Of a stretch of DNA of 64,000 nt, positions 39,302-49,203 are shown in pieces. Origin of the DNA: Pseudomonadota bacterium (lineage in GTDB: Bacteria > Pseudomonadota > Gammaproteobacteria > Xanthomonadales > Rhodanobacteraceae); NCBI GenBank assembly GCA_018240565.1, contig JAFEFO010000034.1, positions 186,001 to 250,000 on the forward strand. The letters are read 5' to 3'. The position numbers were made by a program, and so were the translations under genes. A model generated the notes under the pieces. That model ran no database searches. It was given only the letters and a program-made list of their open reading frames with translations, and was not told the origin of the DNA. The stretch's first letter is position 1. The number at the start of each line of letters is the position of its first letter.

Positions 39302-40327
39302 GTGTACGCGCTCGCAAAATCCTTCCTGTTCTGCCTCGACGCCGAACGCGCGCACGATCTTGCGCTGGCCTCGATCGAAGCGGCCTATCGCACGGGTTTG
39401 AATCCCCTGCTCGCGGCCAAACCCACCGCATTGCCGACGCGAGTCTTCGGCGTCGACTTTCCCAACCCGGTTGGCCTCGCCGCCGGGCTCGACAAGAATG
39501 GCGCCCATATCGATGCGCTGGCGGCGCTGGGATTCGGATTCATCGAAATCGGCACGACCACGCCTCGTGCGCAGCCCGGTAATCCGAAGCCGCGCATGTG
39601 GCGCTTGCCGGAACATCTCGCGGTGATCAATCGCCTGGGTTTCAACAACGCCGGCGTCGATGCGCTGGTGCGCAACGCCGAACGCGCGCGTTTTTCCGGC
39701 GTTCTCGGCATCAACATCGGCAAGAACAAGGACACGCCGAACGAACGCGCCATCGACGATTATCTTTTTTGCCTCGAGCGCGTGTATGCGCGTGCGAGCT
39801 ATGTCACGGTGAACATTTCTTCGCCGAACACGCAAGGCCTGCGCGATTTGCAGGAGGAAGAAACCCTCAAACGTTTCATCGGCACCCTGCGCGATGCCCA
39901 GGAACGCCTTGCGACCCGACACGGCGCACGCAAGCCGATGTTGCTCAAGATCGCACCCGATCTTTCCGAACCCGAACTCGACGGCATCGCACAGGTACTG
40001 CTGGCCGCGAAAATCGACGGCCTGATCTGCACCAATACCACGGTCGATCGCGGCATGATTGCCGGCGCGACGCATTCGGAAGAAACCGGAGGTTTGTCCG
40101 GCAAGCCATTGTTTCAAAAAGCAACATTCGTGCTTGATGGCATGGCACGGCGGCTCGACGGCAAGATCCCGCTGGTCGGCGTCGGCGGTATTCTTTCCGG
40201 TGCGGACGCCGCGGCAAAGATCGCCTCCGGCGCGAGCCTGGTGCAGTTCTACAGCGGCATGATCTACCGCGGACCGGCCCTGATCGGCAAATCGGTCGAG
40301 GCCATTCGCAGGCAGCTTGCGCAATGA
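39302..40327 (+). CDS. pyrD: Dihydroorotate dehydrogenase (quinone), class 2
   Basis: PyrD oxidises dihydroorotate to orotate in pyrimidine synthesis, passing electrons to quinone at the inner membrane. The N-terminal helix ([21 protein letters not shown]) is the membrane-associating part of class 2 enzymes. [21 protein letters not shown] with the catalytic Ser174, and [15 protein letters not shown] follow. It starts with GTG and has 341 residues. It is six bases after the coiled-coil gene and overlaps murB by ATGA. Confidence 0.96.
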   Translation: MYALAKSFLFCLDAERAHDLALASIEAAYRTGLNPLLAAKPTALPTRVFGVDFPNPVGLAAGLDKNGAHIDALAALGFGFIEIGTTTPRAQPGNPKPRMWRLPEHLAVINRLGFNNAGVDALVRNAERARFSGVLGINIGKNKDTPNERAIDDYLFCLERVYARASYVTVNISSPNTQGLRDLQEEETLKRFIGTLRDAQERLATRHGARKPMLLKIAPDLSEPELDGIAQVLLAAKIDGLICTNTTVDRGMIAGATHSEETGGLSGKPLFQKATFVLDGMARRLDGKIPLVGVGGILSGADAAAKIASGASLVQFYSGMIYRGPALIGKSVEAIRRQLAQ

Positions 40328-41367
40328 AGCCGGATACCCTGAATGAGTCGGATTACCGCGTCACTGAACTGGCGGATCTGTCGCGCCGCAACAGTTTTCG
40401 CGTGCCGGCGCGCGCGCAATGGCTGATCGAAGTGGGCGATGCCGGCGCCCTGCCCGAAGTGTTCGGTCTTGGTGCGGTGCGGCGCTCGCCACTGCTGGTG
40501 CTCGGCGAAGGCAGCAACGTGTTGCTGACCCGCGACTGGCCCGGAGCGGTGCTGTCGATTGTTGCACGCGGGATCCGCATCCTCGATGCTCGCGGCGACA
40601 ACACCCGGGTGCGCGTGGAAGCCGGCGAAAACTGGAACGACTTCGTGCACTGGTCGCTTGGCCAAGGCTTTGCGGGTCTGGAAAACCTGGCCCTGATTCC
40701 CGGCAGCGTCGGCGCCGCGCCGATCCAGAACATCGGCGCCTATGGCGTGGAAGTGCGCGAGTTCATCGAGACCGTCGAAGCATTCGATCGCCGCACGGGC
40801 CAAGTCGTGCGGCTCGACAACGCCGCCTGCGGCTTTGCCTACCGCGACTCGTTGTTCAAGCGCGACGCGGATCGTTACCTCGTCTGCGCCGTCGAATTCC
40901 TGCTGCCGCGCCGGCGCGAGCTGCGCCTGGATTACGCCGGCATGCGTGAAGAACTTGCGGCGATGAAAATCGACACGCCAAATCACGCCACCGTTGCCGA
41001 AGCCGTGATGCGCCTGCGCACGCGCAAGCTGCCAAATCCCGCGCAGATCGGCAATGCGGGCAGTTTTTTCAAGAATCCGCTGGTGTCAGCAGCACAGGCC
41101 GACACGTTGCGCAGCGCGAATCCCGCACTGCCGGTATGGCCGGGCGATGACGGCCAATGCAAATTGTCCGCCGCCTGGCTGGTCGAGGCCTGCGGCTTCA
41201 AGGGTGTGCGCGAAGGCGATGCCGGCGTATCGGAACGCCACGCGCTGGTGCTGGTCAATCATGGCGCCGCAACCGGCGCGCAATTGTGGGCGTTGGCACA
41301 GCGAATCATCGAAGCGGTGTACGTGAGGTTTGAGGTGCGTCTGGAACCCGAACCGCGCATCGCCTGA
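40324..41367 (+). CDS. murB: UDP-N-acetylenolpyruvoylglucosamine reductase
   Basis: MurB uses NADPH and FAD to make UDP-MurNAc for peptidoglycan. [12 protein letters not shown] begins the FAD site, followed by [26 protein letters not shown] and the catalytic Ser in [12 protein letters not shown]. The sequence is of the type I class, as in E. coli. It has 347 residues. Pairing of murB with pyrD is found in several xanthomonad-like genomes only in some lineages, so the link may be local. Confidence 0.95.
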   Translation: MKPDTLNESDYRVTELADLSRRNSFRVPARAQWLIEVGDAGALPEVFGLGAVRRSPLLVLGEGSNVLLTRDWPGAVLSIVARGIRILDARGDNTRVRVEAGENWNDFVHWSLGQGFAGLENLALIPGSVGAAPIQNIGAYGVEVREFIETVEAFDRRTGQVVRLDNAACGFAYRDSLFKRDADRYLVCAVEFLLPRRRELRLDYAGMREELAAMKIDTPNHATVAEAVMRLRTRKLPNPAQIGNAGSFFKNPLVSAAQADTLRSANPALPVWPGDDGQCKLSAAWLVEACGFKGVREGDAGVSERHALVLVNHGAATGAQLWALAQRIIEAVYVRFEVRLEPEPRIA

Positions 41368-41400
41368 CGTCGAATTGTTTCAAATAGCAGGAGTATCTCC

Positions 41401-44109
41401 ATGTATTTGCACAATAAATCAAGACCGATTGCGCTGGCGATCTGGCTCGGTTGCGCACTCGCCTTCGGCGGCATCTCATCGGTCATGGCCGAAGCGCCGC
41501 CGTCTTCGACCACGCAGGAAAATGTGTTGCATTCCACGCTGGAAAACGGCCTGCGCGTGGTGATCGTGCGCGATACGCTGGCACCGATGGTGACCACGCA
41601 GATCACCTACATGGCCGGCAGCTACGAAACCCCCGCGGGATTTCCCGGGACCGCCCACGCGCTCGAGCACATGATGTTCCGCGACAGCCACGGACTGAGC
41701 GGCTCGCAGTTGAACGAAATGACCGGCAAGATGGGCGCCGAGAACAATGCCTTCACCACCAATGATGCCACCCAGTACTATTTCGTGGCACCGGCGCAAT
41801 ACGTGGATCTTCTGCTCAAGATCGAGGCCACGCGCATGCGCGGCGCGCAGCTTTCCGACAAGGATTGGGGGCTGGAAAAAGGCGCGATCGAACAGGAAGT
41901 GTCGCGCGACATCTCCGACCCCGGCTACCTCGCCTTCATGGAAGCCGAACGCGCGCTGTATGCCGGCACCGGCTACGCCGACGATGCATTGGGTTCGCGA
42001 CCTTCCTTCGACAAGACCACGGGCAAGATCCTGCAGGGCTTCTATGATGCCTGGTACGTGCCGAACAACGCCCTGCTCGTGATCGCCGGCGACGTCGATC
42101 CACAGGCCACCTTGTCCAAGGTCAAGGAACTCTTTGGCCCGATCCCACGCCACGCGACGCCGGCGCGCGCGCCGGTCAAACTGGCGCCCTTCAAGCCCTC
42201 CACGATCGCCAAGACCACGCCGCAAGGCACCGGCTCGGTGCAGTTCATGTACCGCATGCCCGGCATGCAGTCGAAGGACTACGCGGCCTCGCAAGTGTTG
42301 ATGGACGTGCTCGGCAACCCGCGCAGCAACCTGTCGGAACTGGCGGCGCAAGGCAAGGTCCTGTCGTCCGATGCCGGCGTGCAGCCGTTCAGCCACGGCG
42401 GCATCGGCGTGATCGAGGTGGGTTTTCCCAAGGGCGGTGATTCGGCCAAAGCACGGCAGCACCTGGACGACACGCTCTCCGATTTGCTCAAGCACGGCGT
42501 GTCCGCAGACCTGGTCGATGCTGCCAAGCGCTCGGAACTGGCCCAGGCCGAATTCAAGAAAAACAGTGCCGTGCAGCTTGCCAGTTCCTGGTCACAGGCC
42601 CTGGCCTGGCAGGGTCTGGATTCGCCCGACCAGGCTGAACAGCAGATCCGCGATGTCAGCGTGGCCGACGTCAACCGCGTCGCCCGCGAGTACCTGCAAC
42701 GCGATGCCCGCGTCACCGTCGTGCTCACCCCCGACCCGAACGGGAAGCGTCCGCCAGACAGCCAGGGCTTTGGCGGCACAGAAAAATTCGGCAGCGACGA
42801 CAAGCTCGACGTACCGCTGCCGCCGTGGGCGGGCGCCGCGCTGGCCAGGCTCGAGATGCCGCACTGGACGCTCGACCCGGTGTCGATGAAGCTCGCCAAT
42901 GGCATCACCCTGATCGTGCAGCCGACGCGCGTGAGCAAAACCGTCACCGTGGCCGGCCACGTCGATCACGATGCCAAGTTGCAGGAGCCGGCGGGCCAGG
43001 ATGGCGTCGGTCGCCTGCTCTCGGCGTTGTTCGACTACGGCACCACGACGCTCGACCGCAGCGCCTTCCACAAGGCGTTGGACGAGATCGCCGCCACCGA
43101 ATCCGCGGGCGATGATTTCGGCCTGGCCGTGCCCACCGCCGGCTTCGATCGCGGCATGCAACTGCTCGCCGACAACGAACTGCACCCGGCGCTTCCGGAA
43201 GCGGCATTCGCGGTGCAGCAAAAGACCCTGTCGCGCACGCTCGCCGGCGAAATCCAGTCGCCGCAGTACAAGATGTTCCGCGCCTTGTCCAAAGGCCTGT
43301 TGCCGGCAGGCGATCCGGGCCTGCGCGAAGCACTGCCCGCCACCGTGGACAAGCTGTCACTGGCCGATGCCAGGGCCTATTTCGCACAGACCTATCGCCC
43401 CGACCTGACGACGATCGTGGTCGTCGGCGACGTGACGCCGGACCAGGCCCGGGCCACGGTCGAGAAATACTTCGGCGCCTGGAAGGCGACCGGTCCCAAG
43501 CCCGACGTCATCCCGAAGCCGGTTCCGCTCAATCCCGCCAGCTACACCGTCGTGCCCAATGCCTACGCCTCGCAGGACCAGGTGCTGATGGGCCACATGC
43601 TCGATGTGAACCTCGCCAATCCCGATCGCTACGCGCTCAAACTCGCCAACGACGTACTTGGCGGCAATGGTTTCGCCTCGCGCCTGATGGTCGACATCCG
43701 CGTCAAGCACGGCTATGCCTATGGCGCGAGCTCGGGCATGAACATCGACCGCTCGCGCTCGATGTTCTACGTCTACTACGGCTCCGACCCGGACAAGGTC
43801 GCGCCGGTCGACGCATTGGTCTTGCAGAACATCGAGGCCTTGCAGAAGACGCCGATCAAGGACGACGAACTGACCAATGCGCGCCAGTTCCAGATCCGTT
43901 CGATTCCGCTGGGGGTTTCCAGCGTCAATGGCATCGCCCGCTCGCTGCTGTCATGGAGTTGGCACGGCGAACCGCTGGACCAGCCGATGCAAGCGGCGAA
44001 GTTTTATCTCAAGCTCACCGCCGCCGACGTTCAGGCCGCGTGCGCAAAATACCTCAAGCCGAAAAACCTGGTGCAGGTGGTGCAAGGTCCGGCGCCGAAA
44101 GCCCACTGA
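41401..44109 (+). CDS. Two-domain M16 zinc peptidase
   Basis: A 902-residue secreted or periplasmic peptidase of the pitrilysin / processing-peptidase family. An N-terminal hydrophobic segment (ALAIWLGCALAFGG) is a signal peptide. The first M16 half has the inverted zinc motif HALEH (His86, Glu89, His90) and the distal Glu in GAIEQEVSRD. The second half from about residue 490 lacks HxxEH and is structural, as usual. It probably degrades peptides. A good site, GCAGGAG, precedes the ATG. Confidence 0.93.
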   Translation: MYLHNKSRPIALAIWLGCALAFGGISSVMAEAPPSSTTQENVLHSTLENGLRVVIVRDTLAPMVTTQITYMAGSYETPAGFPGTAHALEHMMFRDSHGLSGSQLNEMTGKMGAENNAFTTNDATQYYFVAPAQYVDLLLKIEATRMRGAQLSDKDWGLEKGAIEQEVSRDISDPGYLAFMEAERALYAGTGYADDALGSRPSFDKTTGKILQGFYDAWYVPNNALLVIAGDVDPQATLSKVKELFGPIPRHATPARAPVKLAPFKPSTIAKTTPQGTGSVQFMYRMPGMQSKDYAASQVLMDVLGNPRSNLSELAAQGKVLSSDAGVQPFSHGGIGVIEVGFPKGGDSAKARQHLDDTLSDLLKHGVSADLVDAAKRSELAQAEFKKNSAVQLASSWSQALAWQGLDSPDQAEQQIRDVSVADVNRVAREYLQRDARVTVVLTPDPNGKRPPDSQGFGGTEKFGSDDKLDVPLPPWAGAALARLEMPHWTLDPVSMKLANGITLIVQPTRVSKTVTVAGHVDHDAKLQEPAGQDGVGRLLSALFDYGTTTLDRSAFHKALDEIAATESAGDDFGLAVPTAGFDRGMQLLADNELHPALPEAAFAVQQKTLSRTLAGEIQSPQYKMFRALSKGLLPAGDPGLREALPATVDKLSLADARAYFAQTYRPDLTTIVVVGDVTPDQARATVEKYFGAWKATGPKPDVIPKPVPLNPASYTVVPNAYASQDQVLMGHMLDVNLANPDRYALKLANDVLGGNGFASRLMVDIRVKHGYAYGASSGMNIDRSRSMFYVYYGSDPDKVAPVDALVLQNIEALQKTPIKDDELTNARQFQIRSIPLGVSSVNGIARSLLSWSWHGEPLDQPMQAAKFYLKLTAADVQAACAKYLKPKNLVQVVQGPAPKAH

Positions 44110-44121
44110 CGCGCATCCCGC

Positions 44122-44143
44122 CGCCCGGTCGCAGGACCGGGTG
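44122..44143. terminator. Hairpin between convergent genes
   Basis: CGCCCGGTC and GACCGGGTG pair over 9 bp (one G-T) with a 4-base loop, between the M16 gene and the convergent cyclase gene. It can serve both strands. Confidence 0.5.
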
Positions 44144-44158
44144 GCGCACAGGCACCGC

Positions 44159-45061
44159 CTATTCGCCGCACTGGAAATAGACGACGTGGTCCGGATTCAG
44201 GCCGACGGTCTGGCCCAGGCTGATCGAGCCGGTCTTGCGCAGGTGCACCTCGTCGCGGTGCAGGCGCAATTCGTCGTCATCGCCAAGCTTGACCCAGGTG
44301 CCATTGGTCGAGCGGTCGGAAATCATGAAGTAGCCACGCTTGTACTCGATCAGGGCGTGGTTGCGCGAAACCCATTCGGCATCCACGCACAGGCTGCTGG
44401 CCGCATCCCGGCCGAGCGTGAACGGCGGCGACAGGGCATCGAGTTCCAGAACCTGGCCGCGATAGCGCAACAGCAGCCTGGCCGCCGCGGGCTGGCCGCC
44501 GGCATCGAGCCGGATCGCGCGCTGCACCATGGTCACGTTGGAGGTGTCTTCCTGCCACTGCACGTCGACGATGTCGATCGGATGCTGCTTGCCGGCCACG
44601 CGCGCCTGTCCGACCGCGCGCGTGTGCAGCATGCCGACGTTGGTCAGCATGTTGACCGTGCTCGCGGTGGTGATGATCTGCTCGCGCTTGGCCAATGACG
44701 CCATGCGCGCGGCGGTGTTGACCGCATCGCCGTAGACGTCGTTTTCCTCGACCAGGGTTTCGCCATGGTGCAGGCCGACGCGGATGGCGAGCTTGTCCTT
44801 GGCGAAATTCGGATCGTGGGCGATGCGCTTTTGCATGTCCACCGCGCACAGCAGCCCCTGCATCGGCCCGGGGAAGGTGCACATGATTTCATCGCCGATG
44901 GTCTTGATCACGCGCCCGCCGTGGCGCGCGGTGACTTCCGACAACGCGCCGAGGATCGCCGCGACCAGGCGCCGCGCTTCGAGGTCGCCGCGCGTCTCGA
45001 ACAGCTTGGTGCTGCCGCTGACGTCGGCGAACAGGATGGTCAAGGGGATGGTTTGGCTCAT
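44159..45061 (-). CDS. Class III adenylate/guanylate cyclase with FHA domain
   Basis: Residues 5-170 are a class III cyclase catalytic domain: ILFADVSGSTKLFE with the first metal Asp, IKTIGDEIMCTF with the second, and DVYGDAVNTAARM. Residues 205-290 form an FHA phosphothreonine-binding domain: FTLGRDAASSLCV, WVSRNHALIEY and DRSTNGTWV. The protein therefore links a nucleotide second messenger (or a degenerate version of it) to Ser/Thr kinase signalling. It has 300 residues and no membrane segment. No kinase lies nearby. Confidence 0.9.
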   Translation of the reverse strand: MSQTIPLTILFADVSGSTKLFETRGDLEARRLVAAILGALSEVTARHGGRVIKTIGDEIMCTFPGPMQGLLCAVDMQKRIAHDPNFAKDKLAIRVGLHHGETLVEENDVYGDAVNTAARMASLAKREQIITTASTVNMLTNVGMLHTRAVGQARVAGKQHPIDIVDVQWQEDTSNVTMVQRAIRLDAGGQPAAARLLLRYRGQVLELDALSPPFTLGRDAASSLCVDAEWVSRNHALIEYKRGYFMISDRSTNGTWVKLGDDDELRLHRDEVHLRKTGSISLGQTVGLNPDHVVYFQCGE

Positions 45062-45120
45062 CGCGGCCCAAGTTTAGGCTATTCCGGCGACCGGCACCAA
45101 GCCCCCGGCCGCCAACGCCG

Positions 45121-47388
45121 TCAGGCCAAGGTCTGCGCCGCAGCGACGATGTCCGCGTCGCCCGGCAAAACCAGCAATGCCGCTCCGGCGAGCGGCGTGT
45201 AGGTATCCACGCCAACCACGCGTTTTAGCGGCTTGGCGCCATTCCCGGACTCGACGATGGCGGTGATGACACCCTCGCCCACCCCCGCCGAACGCCGACC
45301 CTCGTCGACCACGAGGATGCGCTTGCATTCGCCGGCATGGCGCGCGATGGCGGCGTCGTTGAGCGGCGCCAGCCAGCGCAGGTCGACCACGCGCACCTTC
45401 CAGCCATGCGCCTTCTCGATCTCGCGCGCGGCGCGCAGGCTCATCGGCACGCCATTGCCGAACGTGAAGATCACCATATCCTTCGCCGTTGGCTCGTACA
45501 CGCGCTCTTCCCCGAGGGTCATGGCCTGGTCTGGCGGCGGGTAGGAGAACTGCCAGGCGCCGTCGCCGGCGGCGTACAGGTCCTTGGTCATGTACAACGC
45601 GATGGGCTCGAGGAACGCACATACGCGGCCATCGATTTTCGCCAATGCCATCAATGTGCGCAGCATCATCGCTGCGTCATCGCCGCGCGATGGGCATCCG
45701 ACAACAAGGCCCGGAATATCGCGCAGCGCGGTGATCGAATTGTCGTTGTGGAAATGCCCGCCAAAACCCTTCTGATAGCCGAGCGAGGCGATGCGCATGA
45801 CCATCGGATTGCGGTACTGGCCATTGCTGAAGAATTGCAGGCTCGCCGCCTCGCCGCGGATCTGGTCGCAGGCATTGTGGAAATATGCCAGATACTGGAT
45901 TTCGGGCAATGGCAGCAGCCCCAAGTTGGCAAAACCCTGGGCGAGTCCGAGGATGATGGTCTCGTCCAGCAAGGTATTGAACACGCGCGTGCCGCGAAAC
46001 GCCTTTTGCAGGCCCTTGGTGACGGTGTACACGCCGCCCTTTTGCGCCACGTCTTCGCCGAACAGCAGCGCTTCGGGATACTTGCAGAAAATGTCGTGCA
46101 GGGCCTGGTTGATCTGGATGGCCAGATGCCGCGGTGGCAATTTTTCCGGCAACTTGTCGGCGCCACCGAACACGGCGAGGCGCTTGTCGCCGAAATCGGC
46201 GCGACGTGCCTCGACGTTGACCTGGTTCGGATGGTACGGCGCCAAAGGCGCGATGACTTCGGCGAGGTCCGTGAGCTTGGGCCTGCGATCGGCTTCGTCA
46301 GCCGCCGCAAAACACTGCTTGCGGATGTCCTCGTAGCGTTCGAGCAGTTGCTGTTTCGTGTAGATGCCGGCGAGGAGCGCGATGGCCGCGCTGCGCAACA
46401 GCGGATCGGTGGCTTCCACCGCCATCAGTTCCTCGATGCTGCGCCACTCGATCTCGAAATCCGTGCCGGCGTGGCCCATGATGCGCGTGGTGCGCAGGTG
46501 CAGGAACGTCGGCCGGCGCGTCGTGCGGCAGTGATGGACCGCACGCGCCACGCCTTCGTAACCGGCGGCCAGATCAAGACCATCGGCATAGAAATAATCC
46601 AGATCTCGGCGGCCGCTGAAATTCGCGCTGACCCAATCCGTCGGCGTCTTGACCGAAATGCCGATGCCGTTGTCCTCGCACACGAACAAGACGGGCGCGG
46701 GCAACTTCTGGTACGCCGTCCATGCGGCGGCATTGAACGCGGTCTGCGCGGTGGCGTGATTGCTCGATGCATCACCAAACGAACAGATCGCGATGGAATC
46801 TTCCGGTATCGGCAATTTGTGACCGATGCGCCGCGCCTGCTCGATCGCCACCGCCGTGCCGAAGGCCTTGGGCAGGTGCGAAGCGATCGTCGAGGTTTGC
46901 GGCAGCACCCATAGCGGCTTGCTGCCCCAGACCTTGTGGCGTCCGCCGGAGGCCGGGTCATCCTTGCTCGCCGCGAAGGACAACGCCGAATCCATGATCG
47001 GATCCATGCCCGGAAGTTTCCGGAAGCGCTCGGCCATGAACGCGCCGGAACGGTAATGCAGGAAGGCCGGATCCGTGTGCCGCGTCAGCCGCGCGACCAT
47101 CGCGTTGCCTTCGTGACCGCTTGAGCCGATGGTGTAGAACACCTTGTTCTTGACGCGCAGCACGCGTGCCATCAAATCCAGGTGCCGCGAAATCAGTTGC
47201 GAATCGAACAACTCGACGAAATCGCGCACGCTGCACAGGCTGCCGTTGAGCACCGCATCGTTGGGCGCACCGACCGGCACATTCGATCCCGGCCAGTTCT
47301 GCACGAACTCGATGAAATTCTGGTCGCACACCTCGGCGCGATTGAGGCTCTTGTGGCGGGCGGGAATGGGCGTGGCGATGGCGTTCAT
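45121..47388 (-). CDS. Fused alpha-beta 2-oxoacid dehydrogenase E1 (branched-chain type)
   Basis: A 755-residue thiamine diphosphate enzyme with both E1 subunits in one chain. The alpha half (20-390) has the cofactor motif around ICSFGDASSNHATAQ and GHAGTDFEIEWR. The beta half (about 420-755) starts HLAIQINQALHDIFCKYP, has LFGEDVAQKGGVY and ends with the transketolase C-terminal domain (KRILVVDEGRRSAGVG). Such fusions act as 2-oxoisovalerate or other 2-oxoacid E1. No E2 or E3 gene is adjacent. The nearby glutaryl-CoA dehydrogenase raises the possibility of 2-oxoadipate as substrate; this is inference. The start at 47388 is preferred over a longer frame that overlaps the GNAT gene. Confidence 0.9.
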   Translation of the reverse strand: MNAIATPIPARHKSLNRAEVCDQNFIEFVQNWPGSNVPVGAPNDAVLNGSLCSVRDFVELFDSQLISRHLDLMARVLRVKNKVFYTIGSSGHEGNAMVARLTRHTDPAFLHYRSGAFMAERFRKLPGMDPIMDSALSFAASKDDPASGGRHKVWGSKPLWVLPQTSTIASHLPKAFGTAVAIEQARRIGHKLPIPEDSIAICSFGDASSNHATAQTAFNAAAWTAYQKLPAPVLFVCEDNGIGISVKTPTDWVSANFSGRRDLDYFYADGLDLAAGYEGVARAVHHCRTTRRPTFLHLRTTRIMGHAGTDFEIEWRSIEELMAVEATDPLLRSAAIALLAGIYTKQQLLERYEDIRKQCFAAADEADRRPKLTDLAEVIAPLAPYHPNQVNVEARRADFGDKRLAVFGGADKLPEKLPPRHLAIQINQALHDIFCKYPEALLFGEDVAQKGGVYTVTKGLQKAFRGTRVFNTLLDETIILGLAQGFANLGLLPLPEIQYLAYFHNACDQIRGEAASLQFFSNGQYRNPMVMRIASLGYQKGFGGHFHNDNSITALRDIPGLVVGCPSRGDDAAMMLRTLMALAKIDGRVCAFLEPIALYMTKDLYAAGDGAWQFSYPPPDQAMTLGEERVYEPTAKDMVIFTFGNGVPMSLRAAREIEKAHGWKVRVVDLRWLAPLNDAAIARHAGECKRILVVDEGRRSAGVGEGVITAIVESGNGAKPLKRVVGVDTYTPLAGAALLVLPGDADIVAAAQTLA

Positions 47389-47410
47389 GGCGGGAATCGA
47401 CGAGTGGATG

Positions 47411-47962
47411 TCAGGATTCGGCGGCGCGCCGCGCACGCCATTCCTCGCGCGTCTGGCCCCAGACGTCGACGATGTGATCTGCGTACGGCGCGGGCAGCGC
47501 GGACTGGCGCAGCAGGCGCGATCCCAGCCTGCGCGCGAGCGCCTGCGAGGGCGTGTTTTCAGGGCTGATCGAATGGATCACGTCGGTCCAACCCAGGTTG
47601 GCGAAGGCCCAATCGATGGTGGCGATTGCGGATTCGCGCGCGTAGCCACGGCCCCAGGCGCTGCGCCGGAACGCCCAACCGACCTCAGTGCCGGGCCAGC
47701 CCTCGGGAAACCACGGACCACATTGGCCGAGCCACTCGCCGCTCGCCTTGTCGAGTACGCTGAACATGCCGAAGCCCTGCATCGCCCACGCACCGGGCAT
47801 CTGCAGGAACTTGCGCCATGCCGCGGCGCGCGGCAGCGCACCGCCGATATGCCGCGCGGCCTCCTCGTCGGCGTGCAGCTCGACGTAGCCTTCGAAATCC
47901 TCAATGCGCGGCAGGCGCAGGAGCAGGCGTTCGGTCTCGATGCGGGGCGAATCAGAAGGCAT
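47411..47962 (-). CDS. GNAT-family N-acetyltransferase (RimJ/RimL type)
   Basis: A 183-residue protein starting RIETERLLLRLPRIED, the classic opening of RimJ/RimL-type acetyltransferases. The acetyl-CoA site is EVGWAFRRSAWGRGYARES, followed by HSISPENTPSQALARRLG. The substrate is unknown. It overlaps gcdH by 11 bases and is followed by the E1 gene. Confidence 0.9.
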   Translation of the reverse strand: MPSDSPRIETERLLLRLPRIEDFEGYVELHADEEAARHIGGALPRAAAWRKFLQMPGAWAMQGFGMFSVLDKASGEWLGQCGPWFPEGWPGTEVGWAFRRSAWGRGYARESAIATIDWAFANLGWTDVIHSISPENTPSQALARRLGSRLLRQSALPAPYADHIVDVWGQTREEWRARRAAES

Positions 47963-49124
47963 TGATGCCCGTCACTTCGCGGCCGACGACGAGCTGGTGC
48001 ACGGTCTCGGTGCCCTCATAGGTGATGACGGATTCGAGATTGAGCGCATGCCGGATCGGGCAATGTTCGGTGGTGATGCCGGCGCCGCCCAGGATATCGC
48101 GGCATTCGCGCGCGATGTCGATGGCCATGCGGCAGTTGTTCCACTTGGCCAGCGACACCTGCGTCGGCTGCATCGTGCCGGCGTCTTTCAGACGACCGAG
48201 CTGCAGGGATAGCAACTGCGCCAGCGTGATCCGCCGTGCCATGTCGGCGAGTTTGAGCTGCACTGCTTGATTGGCCGCGAGCGGGCGCTTGAAAAGGATG
48301 CGGTTCTTGGCGTATTCGGTGGTTTCGGTGAAGCACGCAATTGCGGCGCCGATCGGGCCCCATGTGATGCCGTAGCGCGCTTGCGTAAGGCAGCCGAGCG
48401 GTCCTTTCAGGCCCTTCACGTTCGGCAGACGGTTCGCTTCCGGCACGCGCACATTATCGAAGAACAGCGCGCTCGTAACCGAGGCGCGCAGGCTCATCTT
48501 CTTGTGCACTTCCTGCGCCGCGAAACCCTTGAAATCCTTTTCGACGAGAAACCCCTGGATGCCGTCGTCGGTCTGCGCCCAGACGATGGCGATATGGGCG
48601 AGATTGCCATTGGTGATCCACATCTTGGCGCCGTTGAGGATCCAGTCGGCGCCGTCTTTTTTCGCGTGCGTCTTCATGTTGGCCGGATCCGAGCCGCCGT
48701 GCGGTTCGGTCAGGCCAAAGCAACCGATGACCTTGCCCGCCGCCATCTGCGGCAACCAGCGCTTGCGCTGTTCCTCGCTGCCATAGGCGTAGATCGGATA
48801 CATGCACAGGGACGATTGCACCGAGGCGAAACTGCGCAGGCCGGAATCGCCGCGTTCGAGTTCCTGACACACCAAGCCGTAGCTCACGCCATTCATGCCA
48901 GCGCAGCCGTATTCGTGCGGCAGCGACGAGCCGAGCAAGCCCAATTCGGCCATTTCCGGAATCAGTTCGGTCGGAAAGCGCGCTTTGTCGAAGCAGTCGC
49001 CGATGATCGGCAACACGCGCTCATCGGTGAAACGCGCAACGGTGTCCTGCACCATGCGCTCTTCGTCGGAAAGCAGCGAACGGACGTCGTACAGGTCCAC
49101 GGGATTCAAGGGCGCTGCGGGCAT
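47952..49124 (-). CDS. gcdH: Glutaryl-CoA dehydrogenase
   Basis: This acyl-CoA dehydrogenase oxidises and decarboxylates glutaryl-CoA to crotonyl-CoA in lysine and tryptophan breakdown. FAD/substrate stretches are GCFGLTEPHGGSDPANMKT and WITNGNLAHIAIVWA. The Glu in TYEGTETVHQLVVGR is the catalytic base. The C-terminal half (MQPTQVSLAKWNN then ARECRDILGGAGI) is the glutaryl-CoA branch, not general short-chain. GGAG lies about eight bases before the ATG at 49124 (390 residues). It is divergent from the deacetylase-like gene. Confidence 0.93.
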   Translation of the reverse strand: MPAAPLNPVDLYDVRSLLSDEERMVQDTVARFTDERVLPIIGDCFDKARFPTELIPEMAELGLLGSSLPHEYGCAGMNGVSYGLVCQELERGDSGLRSFASVQSSLCMYPIYAYGSEEQRKRWLPQMAAGKVIGCFGLTEPHGGSDPANMKTHAKKDGADWILNGAKMWITNGNLAHIAIVWAQTDDGIQGFLVEKDFKGFAAQEVHKKMSLRASVTSALFFDNVRVPEANRLPNVKGLKGPLGCLTQARYGITWGPIGAAIACFTETTEYAKNRILFKRPLAANQAVQLKLADMARRITLAQLLSLQLGRLKDAGTMQPTQVSLAKWNNCRMAIDIARECRDILGGAGITTEHCPIRHALNLESVITYEGTETVHQLVVGREVTGINAF

Positions 49125-49140
49125 CGGAAAACTCCGGGTT

Positions 49141-49169
49141 TTGCGCAATGGGGAAAGGCTGCGTATTCT
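49141..49169 (+). promoter_or_regulatory. Promoter for the deacetylase-like gene
   Basis: TTGCGC and TATTCT with 17 bases between them, in the 79-base region between divergent gcdH and the deacetylase-like gene. Transcription would begin near 49176, before the GTG at 49204. Confidence 0.4.
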
Positions 49170-49203
49170 ATCCGCCTGCTTGCTGAAAGTCCCGCAGAAT
49201 CAA

